DNA from: Bacteroidota bacterium
GTDB lineage: Bacteria > Bacteroidota > Bacteroidia > AKYH767-A > OLB10
Length of the DNA stretch: 64,000 nt
Reading direction: 5' to 3'
Assembly: GCA_016709725.1 (NCBI GenBank)
Contig: JADJMG010000031.1
Location: forward strand, 62,001 to 126,000
The notes under the pieces are model-generated. The model did not search any database. It saw only the letters and a list, made by a program, of their open reading frames with translations, and had not been told where the DNA came from. The stretch's first letter is position 1. Each line of letters starts with the position of its first letter. Below, one piece after another: positions 19,201 through 26,312 of this stretch. Both the position numbers and the translations under genes were made by a program.

Positions 19201-19860
19201 TGGAATAAGTTGGAGGCACTTGGAAAAGAAAAAGATGTAATCGGATTTTATATTTCAGGTCATCCACTAGATGATTACAAATTCGAAATGAAGAAATTTT
19301 GTTCGCATCAAATCGATCGTTTAATTGGATTAGATAGTTTAAAAGTTTTACGCGGGAAGGATATCACCTTTGCTGGTATTGTCACTTCGGTAAACCATCG
19401 TATGACAAAAACGGGAAAACCATTTTGCATCTTTTCAATCGAAGATTTAAGCGGCAATATGGAAATTGCATTGTTTGGTGAAGAGTATGGAAAGATCAAG
19501 CAATTCTTAGAGCCCGAAAGCTTGTTGCATATCCGCGCTCGTGTACAAAATCGTTTTAAAAAAGAAGATGATTTTGAAATAAAGCCTTACTCTGTGAATT
19601 ACCTTACCGATATTGGCGATAAATTATCTAAAGAGTTAGTAGTTCCGATTAAGCTTTCCGATTTAAATGGGAGCTTGGGGCAAAAAATAGGAGACCTTTT
19701 ACAACAACATCAAGGGGGAACCACCGTTCGAGTTAAGGTTCATGACGACGAAAAATACTGGAATCTTCCCTTCCTTTGCAAAGGACTAAAAGTGAGAGTA
19801 AATAATACCTTAGTGGAAGAATTGACTCGTTTGACCAAGTGTGATGTTACAATAGGGTGA
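16261..19860 (+). CDS. dnaE: DNA polymerase III subunit alpha
   Basis: This is the replicative polymerase catalytic subunit, 1199 residues, a usual length for Bacteroidota DnaE. The N-terminal PHP domain has HLHVHTQFSLLDGAADI and ITDHGNMFG. The palm domain contains GPGRGSAAGSAVAYC and the catalytic aspartates in PDIDTDFDDEGR. Further on are the tandem helix-hairpin-helix segment FGLGAVKGVGENAV and an OB-fold (ITFAGIVTSVNHRMTKTGKPF). The segment NQVNSQQQSLFGD resembles the beta-clamp-binding motif. trxA follows after 66 bases, possibly in the same transcript. Confidence 0.98.
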   Translation: MTKFSHLHVHTQFSLLDGAADISTLYKKAVDDNMPALAITDHGNMFGAFKFVAEASKYNTKENPNTIKPIVGCEFYMVEDRHKRQFTREERDVRYHQLMLAKNAEGYSNLIKLCSLGFVDGLYGKYPRIDKELLLQYHKGLIATTCCLGAIVPKLIIKKGEAEAEVEFKWWLDLFGEDYYIELQRHDIPEQAIVNEVLIGFAKKYNVKMIASNDSHYVNQEDFNAHDILLCINTGEKHSTTTLKDFSEDESSMRGKRFAFYNDQFYFKSTNEMKELFSDVPEAIDNTNEIVDKVEVLRLKQDILLPNFQVPVEFKTQDEYLHHLTYTGALNRYGQLDAEIEERLNFELFTIKTMGFAGYFLIVADFIKAGRDIGVFIGPGRGSAAGSAVAYCIGITNIDPIKYKLLFERFLNPDRKSMPDIDTDFDDEGRQKVIDYVVDKYGKNQVAQIITYGTMAAKMSIKDVARVMDLPLPDANLLAKLIPERPGIELKRVMNAPLDGAKSLKEKEGLNPEELDQVKQLRTILGGKDLRAQVLKEALILEGSVRNTGIHAAGIIIAPMDLKEIIPVATSKETELLITQFDGRVIEDAGVIKMDFLGLKTLTIIRDALRLIKENHNVEIDIDKIPLDDAKTFELYQGGETNGTFQFESVGMQKHLKDLKPDKLEDLIAMNALFRPGPMAYIPDFINRKHGRSPVEYDLDAMQEFLEETYGITVYQEQVMLLSQKLANFTKGQADTLRKAMGKKQLDVLNKMRDQFMDGCKSNGHEVKKCEKIWSDWEAFAAYAFNKSHSTCYAFVAYQTGYLKAHYPAEYMSSVLTHNLSNLEKVTFFMEECRRMGVPVLGPDINESSYNFSVNKAGQIRFGLGAVKGVGENAVAALVEERSTNGFFTSIFDLTSRVSGKNVSKNCLESLAMSGALDTFTEVHRAQYFHVDPKDGMTGMEKAVRFGNSMSNQVNSQQQSLFGDMMEEDVTIPNFAKCPEWNKLEALGKEKDVIGFYISGHPLDDYKFEMKKFCSHQIDRLIGLDSLKVLRGKDITFAGIVTSVNHRMTKTGKPFCIFSIEDLSGNMEIALFGEEYGKIKQFLEPESLLHIRARVQNRFKKEDDFEIKPYSVNYLTDIGDKLSKELVVPIKLSDLNGSLGQKIGDLLQQHQGGTTVRVKVHDDEKYWNLPFLCKGLKVRVNNTLVEELTRLTKCDVTIG

Positions 19861-19926
19861 CAGAATGGCAGATAATATTGATAGGAATAATAATTGATAA
19901 GACAAGGATTCAAAAAATAAAAAATT

Positions 19927-20244
19927 ATGGCATTAGAATTAACAGATCAAAACTTTGACGAATTAGTTTTGAAATCAGACAAACCCGTATTAGTAGATTT
20001 TTGGGCAGAATGGTGTGGACCATGCAGAATGGTTGGACCATTTGTTGAAGAATTAGCGAAAGAATACGAAGGCAAAGCAGTAGTTGGTAAAGTGAATGTA
20101 GATCACAACCCTAATATTTCAATGCAATTTGGAATTCGTAATATTCCAGCTCTTCTATTTTTCAAAGGTGGGCAAGTGGTAGATAAGCAAGTAGGCGCAG
20201 CTCCTAAGTCTGTTTTAGCAGGTAAATTAGACGCGCAAATGTAA
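19927..20244 (+). CDS. trxA: Thioredoxin
   Basis: This 105-residue cytoplasmic thioredoxin is a disulfide reductase working with thioredoxin reductase. The active site is WAEWCGPCRM, and the cis-proline lies in NIPALLFFKGG. Length and fold are standard. It lies just downstream of dnaE. Confidence 0.97.
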   Translation: MALELTDQNFDELVLKSDKPVLVDFWAEWCGPCRMVGPFVEELAKEYEGKAVVGKVNVDHNPNISMQFGIRNIPALLFFKGGQVVDKQVGAAPKSVLAGKLDAQM

Positions 20245-20292
20245 TTTCTCTGATAGGGCAATTAGTAAATGCAACAGAATAGTGTTTACTTC

Positions 20293-20344
20293 GTTTAATC
20301 CTGATGTAGAAATCGAGACTATCGATTCTTCATCAGGATTAAAC
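20293..20344. repeat. Long perfect inverted repeat after trxA
   Basis: Arms GTTTAATCCTGATG (20293-20306) and CATCAGGATTAAAC (20331-20344) pair perfectly over 14 bp. The 24-base interior can form a further stem from ATCGA and TCGAT. No T-run follows on either strand. The right arm ends 25 bases before the DUF58 gene, so it could be an mRNA structure, an operator or a processing site. Confidence 0.7.
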
Positions 20345-20369
20345 ATTACAGGTCATCATTATTTCAACT

Positions 20370-21290
20370 ATGGCATTAACTCCTAAAGAATACAACCAGT
20401 TTACCCACCTAGAGCTCATTGCTCGTCAGGTGGTTGAGGGCTTTATAACAGGTCTTCATAAAAGTCCTTTTCATGGTTTTTCGGTGGAGTTTGCAGAGCA
20501 TAGAATTTACAATACGGGAGAACCTACCCGGCACATTGACTGGAAGCTATACGGGAAAACCGATAAGCTTTTCACCAAGCGTTACGAAGAAGAAACCAAT
20601 TTGCGATGTCAACTCATCGTTGATAATTCGGCTTCCATGCATTATCCAGAATTCGATAAGAAGAATCCGAATGTGTTAAATAAAATAACTTTTTCCGCAC
20701 ATTGTGCTGCCTCTATTATTCAACTGCTCAAGATGCAGCGAGATGCTAGTGGACTCAGTATTTTTTCAGATAGAGTAGAGTTAAATACACATGCTCGTAG
20801 TAGTTCGGTACATCATAAATTGTTGCTTCATAAATTAGAAGAAGCCATTGCATCGAAGGGAAGTTCTTCTACTGCTTTAGCGGAAGCCATCCATCAAATT
20901 GCAGAGAACATTCATAAGCGATCGCTGGTAATCATCTTCAGTGATATGTTTGAAAGTGCAAGTGATCCTAAAGATTTGTTTAGTGCTTTACAACATTTGC
21001 GTTATAATAAACACGAAGTGATTTTATTTCATGTAACGGATCAACGATTAGAACTCGATTTTTCATTCGAGAATCGACCTTATCAATTTGTGGATATTGA
21101 AACCGGACAAGAAGTGAAAGTACATGCCGCCCAAGTGCGTGAAGCGTATTTAAAAAACATGAGCGCCTATAAAAAGGAGTTGATGTTAAAGTGCGCACAG
21201 TATCGCATCGATTTCGTTGAGGCCGATGTAAACAAGGGCTATAAGCAAGTCTTGATGCCCTATTTAATGAAGCGTGGTAAAATGAATTAG
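20370..21290 (+). CDS. DUF58 domain protein (MoxR-system vWA-like)
   Basis: This is a 306-residue cytoplasmic protein of the DUF58 family, whose C-terminal half resembles a von Willebrand A domain. The N-terminal part has HIDWKLYGKTDKLFTKRYEEE, the R-x-x-D/E-W type DUF58 signature. The MIDAS-like metal site appears as DNSASM, with SDMFES later. Such proteins usually work with a MoxR AAA+ ATPase and membrane vWA proteins encoded nearby, but none of those partners is in this window. The next gene is an unrelated transporter. Confidence 0.9.
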   Translation: MALTPKEYNQFTHLELIARQVVEGFITGLHKSPFHGFSVEFAEHRIYNTGEPTRHIDWKLYGKTDKLFTKRYEEETNLRCQLIVDNSASMHYPEFDKKNPNVLNKITFSAHCAASIIQLLKMQRDASGLSIFSDRVELNTHARSSSVHHKLLLHKLEEAIASKGSSSTALAEAIHQIAENIHKRSLVIIFSDMFESASDPKDLFSALQHLRYNKHEVILFHVTDQRLELDFSFENRPYQFVDIETGQEVKVHAAQVREAYLKNMSAYKKELMLKCAQYRIDFVEADVNKGYKQVLMPYLMKRGKMN

Positions 21291-21510
21291 TCGCGAGACT
21301 TCGCGATTGCTCGCTCTCCATAGCTTTAGCGAAGGAGAGTTCCCATCTCCCCTCGACAAACTCCCCTCGACAAACTCCCCTCGACAAACTCAGGCAACTC
21401 AGGGAGCACACCGCTCTCCGCTCTCCGCTCTCCCCCAGAAGTACTTCGCTACGCTGCGACTTCGGGGCTTCGCATTTCCGCTCTCCGCTCTCCGATTCTC
21501 CCATTCTCAT
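21291..21510. repeat. C-rich intergenic patch with tandem short repeats
   Basis: This stretch is strikingly rich in C compared with its AT-rich surroundings. It contains three tandem 15-bp copies of CCCCTCGACAAACTC (about 21348-21391) and two blocks of the 7-mer CTCTCCG (about 21411-21432 and 21478-21496). An open frame passes through but encodes only repeat-derived residues. It resembles dispersed intergenic repeats rather than a gene. Confidence 0.6.
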
Positions 21511-21520
21511 TGAATTCCCG

Positions 21521-21528
21521 TAGCTTTG
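21521..21528 (+). promoter_or_regulatory. -7 box of the MFS transporter
   Basis: TAGCTTTG matches TAnnTTTG and ends ten bases before the ATG at 21539, so a very short leader is expected. Confidence 0.5.
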
Positions 21529-21538
21529 TTCCTTCTTT

Positions 21539-22753
21539 ATGGTAGCCCTCCTCAATCTATATAAACAAAGTTTTTCCAATTTGCAGCGGAATATTTGGGT
21601 GCTATCATTAGCTATGTTCGTCAATAGAAGTGGTTCGATGGTGCTTTTATTTACCTCGCTGTATATGACCAACGAATTACATTTCTCCATCGGTGATGCA
21701 GGGGTGGTGATGAGTTTGTATGGTATAGGTAGTGTTTTAGGAAGTTATTTAGGAGGATGGTTAACCGATCGATATAGTTATTTTAATATCATGATTGGCG
21801 CCTTGCTGTCTAGCGGATTTATCTTGTTTTTATTATTGATGATACATTCCATGATTGGAATTGCAATTATCATTTTTATGTATGCCTTAACAGCCGATTT
21901 ATTTCGACCCGCGAATTCTAAAGCAATTGCCGTTTATAGCGATGCGAAGAATAGAACACGATCTGTTTCCTTGGTTCGACTTGCCGTGAATTTAGGATTT
22001 ACTGTAGGTCCTGCCGTAGGTGGATTTGTGGTACTCTATCTTGGTTATAAATGGCTATTTGTGATTGATGCAGTAACCACCATTGCTGCGGCAGCATTAT
22101 TGTATTTTTATTTGCCTCGTAAACATGTTGAAATTGTACCCAACAATCCAGCAATATTGAATGACAAAAGCACGTCGGCTTATCGTGATTTAACTTATTT
22201 GGTCTTTATATTTTTAGTTGCACTTTATGGTACTTGTTTCTTTCAAATATTTGCAAGTATCCCACAGTACTTTAGTAAAGTATGCAAATATGACGAAGGC
22301 ACTATAGGACTCTTATTGGCTTTGAACGGTTTCTTAGTGGTTTTAATTGAGATGCCACTGATGATGAAATTGGAAGGAAAATCCCATATTTTTCCATTTA
22401 TCCGATTAGGTACCTTATTGCTTCTAGTTTCGTATTTAATTTTGGTTTTTGGAAAGGGAATGATGATTTGGGCTATTACCTATACGGTTATTATCACCTT
22501 GTCAGAAATATTTGCCATGCCCTTTATGATGAACTTTGCTTTGTCGAGGCCGCCCGTTGAAAGACAAGGACAATACTCTGCTTTGTATTCAATTTCGTTT
22601 GGTATTTCAAACATTGCCGCTCCATTAATTGGACTTGGAATCGCCAATTCATTTGGCTTCGATATGATGTTTGCTACCTTAGTTTTGATGAGTCTGCTCA
22701 CTTTTATTGGCTTTACGATGATGGGCAAATCAGAATTGAAGCAAATGAAGTAA
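21539..22753 (+). CDS. MFS transporter
   Basis: This is a major facilitator superfamily permease of 404 residues with about 12 hydrophobic segments. The loop between helices 2 and 3 carries the superfamily motif as GSYLGGWLTDRYSY. The cytoplasmic loop RPANSKAIAVYSDAKNRTRSVSLVRLAVNLGFTVG style region (residues about 120-155) is typical of MdtH/drug-efflux-like MFS proteins. The substrate cannot be inferred. It appears monocistronic with its own -7 box. Confidence 0.9.
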   Translation: MVALLNLYKQSFSNLQRNIWVLSLAMFVNRSGSMVLLFTSLYMTNELHFSIGDAGVVMSLYGIGSVLGSYLGGWLTDRYSYFNIMIGALLSSGFILFLLLMIHSMIGIAIIIFMYALTADLFRPANSKAIAVYSDAKNRTRSVSLVRLAVNLGFTVGPAVGGFVVLYLGYKWLFVIDAVTTIAAAALLYFYLPRKHVEIVPNNPAILNDKSTSAYRDLTYLVFIFLVALYGTCFFQIFASIPQYFSKVCKYDEGTIGLLLALNGFLVVLIEMPLMMKLEGKSHIFPFIRLGTLLLLVSYLILVFGKGMMIWAITYTVIITLSEIFAMPFMMNFALSRPPVERQGQYSALYSISFGISNIAAPLIGLGIANSFGFDMMFATLVLMSLLTFIGFTMMGKSELKQMK

Positions 22754-22966
22754 TTGCTGTATCGTTATCAACCTCAATATTAATTAGTCTAATTTTTATT
22801 TTGATATTAGTTTCACGTATGCATCGATCTTAAATAAATTAATTGATTTTCAGTATTTTATATTCGTTAATGGTAAGTCTTGTACATACTACTTGCCTTA
22901 AGTAATGTTTTCAGTAAATTAGTAAATTATTAATGTTAATTTAACACAACTCAATCCAAAACGAAC

Positions 22967-25492
22967 TTGAAAAAACTACTTACCTTTAGTTTAGTGCTCT
23001 TATTTGCTCTACAAACGTATGATGCAAAGAGCCAATTAGTCATCAATGAATATTCCACTTCAAATCTTACACAGTTTGTTGACGACCATTCTGATTATGG
23101 TGATTGGGTTGAAATTTTTAATACAACTCCAGCAATAGTTTCTTTATCAGGTTATCACCTGAGCGATGACAAAAACAATTTATTAAAATATACTTTTCCA
23201 GCATCAGCAGTTATTGGTTCTAACGGATATTTGAGAGTATGGTGTAGTGGAAGAAATACAAACACGACTACTAATTATCACACCAATTTTAAACTTACAC
23301 AATCCAAAACGAATAAGGAAAATATTGTGCTTTCAGATCCATCAGGTGTCATCCTTGATAGTTTATCACTTGCGAAAACACAATTAGGGCATTCTTATGG
23401 TCGTTCTACAGACGGTTCTCCGTTGTGGGGCATATTTACAACACCAACTCCAAACTCCTCTAATAATACATCAACCCCATATGCACGTTATGCCGATAAG
23501 CCCGATTATTCTGTTGCTGCTGGATTTTATTCTGCTCCTTTTACTGCATTAATTACACATACTGAGCCTGGAGGAACCGTAAGATATACTACGGATGGTA
23601 CAGTTCCTACAATTACTTCTCCTATTTATACAGCGGGCGTTACGATATCGGCAACTTCCGTTTTGAAAGCAATGACGTGGAGTCCGGATCCTGTAATTTT
23701 ACCAAGTTTTGTAGAGTATAAAACTTATTTTATGAATGTGAATCATACATTGCCTGTAATTTCCATTTCTGCAACTCAGTTAACTACATTGGCTAATGGA
23801 ACTGGAACATTAGAGCCCAAAGGTACTTTTGAATATTTTGATACTGCTGGAGTGCGAAAGGCAGATACATACGGTGAATTTAATCGTCATGGACAAGATT
23901 CATGGGTATTAAGTCAGCGAAGCTTAGATTTTGTTTCACGTGATGAAATGGGTTACAACCATAGTATCGAAGAGAAACTATTCCATTGGTCAACAAGAGA
24001 TAGTTATCAAAGAATTATTTTACGTGCTGCCGGTGATGATAACTATCCTGCTGATCATCGCAACGCAAATATTGGAAGTGCTCATATTCGCGATGCTTAC
24101 ATTCATATGTTAGCCCTTAAAGGCGGAATGAAGTTAGATGTACGGAATTCGGAAAAAGTAATTGTGTATTTGAATAATGCTTATTGGGGTGTTTATGATA
24201 TTCGTGATAATCCCGATGATCATGATTATACAGAATACGCTTATGGTCAAGATAAATACCATTTAGAATATATCGAAACATGGGGAAATACGTGGGCTCA
24301 GTATGGCGGACAAACAGCATTGAATAATTGGAACTCACTTTATAATTATATCATGACAAATAGTATGGCGAATGCTTCAAATTATAATACAGTAATTAAT
24401 CAGTATGATGCAGAAAGCTTAGTAGATTATGTTTTTGTGAACGGTGCAACCGTTTGTTCCGATTGGTTAAATTATAATACAGGTTGGTGGAGAGGTACAG
24501 ATACAACAGGTACTCACAGACGTTGGGGTTATATTTTATGGGATAACGATGCTACGTTCGGACACTATATTAATTATACAGGTATACCCAATAGAAATTT
24601 TAATGCAGCTCCTTGTGATGTTGAAGGCTTGAACGGGAATTCTGATCCTGAAGGACATATTCAAGTGTTAAATCGTTTAAGACAAAATCCTGATTTCAAT
24701 CAATGGTATATTTCGAGAATGGTGGATTTATGGAATACTGTATTTAGTTGTGATAATATGTTAACACAGTTGGACAGTGTCGTAAATAAATTAGATCCAG
24801 AAATGGCTATGCATGCAACACGATGGAATGGTACTTATGCTGAGTGGTTATTGAATGTAGATACCATTCGTACGTTCATCACAAATCGTTGTAATTGGAT
24901 GTCTAATGGATTTAATAATTGCTATGGATTAAATGGTCCATACGATATAACATTAAATGCTGATCCAGTAGGAGCAGGAACCATTCAGCTAAATACACTC
25001 TTGCATACAGACCTCCCTTGGACAGGAAAATACTTTGGGGGAATGGATAATATTTTACAAGCCAATGCAAACACACCCTATCAATTTGTGAATTGGACTT
25101 CGAATGCGCAAGTCTTTAATCCCAATGATAGCACAGCCATTGCCCGAGTGAATTTTACTTCGAGTGACTCCATCGTTGCACATTTCTCCTTCGCTACTCC
25201 AGTTTTCGAGATCACATCCGATGTACCTGTCGCGAATGTTTATCCAACCATTGTTTCGGATCTAACTACGCTTGATTTTAGCTTACCTAAGGTGGAAAAT
25301 GTAAGTATAGAATTGTACAATATCACCGGACAAAAAATGGCAACTTTAGCAAACAAAGGGCAAATGGCGGCTGGTTTCCATACCATGAATTTATCAATGG
25401 TTTCTAACGGTATGAAAGATGGAATTTATTTACTTCGATTCGTTGCAGGAAATACTCAGAAAACATTTAAGTTGATATTTACAGGAAAATAA
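22967..25492 (+). CDS. CotH-kinase family T9SS surface protein with lamin-tail domain
   Basis: This is an 841-residue secreted multi-domain protein. A signal peptide (about residues 1-22) is followed by a lamin-tail domain (LVINEYSTSN to YLRVWCSGRN). Next comes a chitobiase/beta-hexosaminidase C-terminal-like domain (GGTVRYTTDGTVPT), then a large CotH-kinase-like region (about 260-640) with HIRDAYIHMLALKG, YWGVYDIRDNPDDHDY and the metal-site-like ILWDNDATFGHY. The end is a T9SS type A sorting domain (NVYPTIVSDL to TFKLIFTGK). CotH family proteins are atypical kinases that phosphorylate secreted proteins; activity here is inferred. Translation seems to begin with TTG at 22967, the only start giving the signal peptide. 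Confidence 0.88.
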   Translation: MKKLLTFSLVLLFALQTYDAKSQLVINEYSTSNLTQFVDDHSDYGDWVEIFNTTPAIVSLSGYHLSDDKNNLLKYTFPASAVIGSNGYLRVWCSGRNTNTTTNYHTNFKLTQSKTNKENIVLSDPSGVILDSLSLAKTQLGHSYGRSTDGSPLWGIFTTPTPNSSNNTSTPYARYADKPDYSVAAGFYSAPFTALITHTEPGGTVRYTTDGTVPTITSPIYTAGVTISATSVLKAMTWSPDPVILPSFVEYKTYFMNVNHTLPVISISATQLTTLANGTGTLEPKGTFEYFDTAGVRKADTYGEFNRHGQDSWVLSQRSLDFVSRDEMGYNHSIEEKLFHWSTRDSYQRIILRAAGDDNYPADHRNANIGSAHIRDAYIHMLALKGGMKLDVRNSEKVIVYLNNAYWGVYDIRDNPDDHDYTEYAYGQDKYHLEYIETWGNTWAQYGGQTALNNWNSLYNYIMTNSMANASNYNTVINQYDAESLVDYVFVNGATVCSDWLNYNTGWWRGTDTTGTHRRWGYILWDNDATFGHYINYTGIPNRNFNAAPCDVEGLNGNSDPEGHIQVLNRLRQNPDFNQWYISRMVDLWNTVFSCDNMLTQLDSVVNKLDPEMAMHATRWNGTYAEWLLNVDTIRTFITNRCNWMSNGFNNCYGLNGPYDITLNADPVGAGTIQLNTLLHTDLPWTGKYFGGMDNILQANANTPYQFVNWTSNAQVFNPNDSTAIARVNFTSSDSIVAHFSFATPVFEITSDVPVANVYPTIVSDLTTLDFSLPKVENVSIELYNITGQKMATLANKGQMAAGFHTMNLSMVSNGMKDGIYLLRFVAGNTQKTFKLIFTGK

Positions 25493-25502
25493 AAATTGGT
25501 GC

Positions 25503-26159
25503 TTATAGCTTTCTCCAATCGGAAACGAGTGGAGAAAGCTGTACTGCAGGAATAGTTCCAGTCTGCAATAAAAAACTTCCAATCAACTCTTCTTTTTCAG
25601 ATGTCGAAATCTGAATGCGATAAAGTCCAGGCGCTAAGAAAATATTATTTTTTCCATTCACAATTCGAATCAATGAATTTTTTGGATTGTCCATCTCCTT
25701 CGAATCATCGTTTTCACCCATTAATTTCCAAGAAGGTTCCGACTTATCATTTAAAAGCTCATTTCTTGTCTCGAGTCCATCTGCTTTGCTGATCCTGACC
25801 AAAGAATTAAATCCCTTGTTTTTATTTTTAGAATTATAATAATCTTCGGTAGCAAGATGGCCCTTGTTCGGACTTGTTAATTCTGGAACAGGAGACAAAA
25901 CACGAAAGCCTGCTTCCGTTAAAGTGTCTTCAATAAAGAAGTAAAGGGTATAAAATTCCTTTCCGTTTTCTTTTACCACAAAAGCATTTCCGGGGTCAAT
26001 ACACTCGAAATAGCTCAGCGAGGCATCATACGGGTTTCGATTCACTTGTTCTCCATAAACTCGTTTATTAGTTTCAGATCCGAAAAGCGATAAACGCTGC
26101 GCATTTGAGTGGGAAGAGCAAAGAAACAGAAAGAGGAGTGGGAGGAAAGATGATTTCAT
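25503..26159 (-). CDS. Secreted protein of unknown function
   Basis: This 218-residue protein has a signal peptide ending at about SHSNAQ and a mostly beta-rich mature part. Segments include GNAFVVKENGKEFYTLYFFIEDTLTEAGFRV style strands and a C-terminal APGLYRIQISTSEKEELIGSF. I do not recognise the family. No lipobox, metal site or sorting domain is visible. It is convergent with the CotH protein gene and lies 154 bases downstream of the FG-GAP protein gene in the same direction. Confidence 0.7.
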   Translation of the reverse strand: MKSSFLPLLFLFLCSSHSNAQRLSLFGSETNKRVYGEQVNRNPYDASLSYFECIDPGNAFVVKENGKEFYTLYFFIEDTLTEAGFRVLSPVPELTSPNKGHLATEDYYNSKNKNKGFNSLVRISKADGLETRNELLNDKSEPSWKLMGENDDSKEMDNPKNSLIRIVNGKNNIFLAPGLYRIQISTSEKEELIGSFLLQTGTIPAVQLSPLVSDWRKL

Positions 26160-26312
26160 ATGACTAAATTAAAGAAAACAATTAATTAAAGACATTTTTT
26201 GAAATGAATCTAAATATTCGATTTTACTTTGTTTTTCATTTGCTTGCAACGCAAGAATACAAAGAGGATAAGACCGGTCTATCTTACTAGTTAGTAATAG
26301 TTTCGAACAAAA

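Noticed and set aside
21348..21391. Three 15-bp direct repeats considered as a CRISPR start
   Set aside because: There are no spacers between the repeats, and units are too short.
21307..21513. 68-codon ORF in the C-rich patch
   Set aside because: It is made of tandem repeat sequence and has no coding signature.
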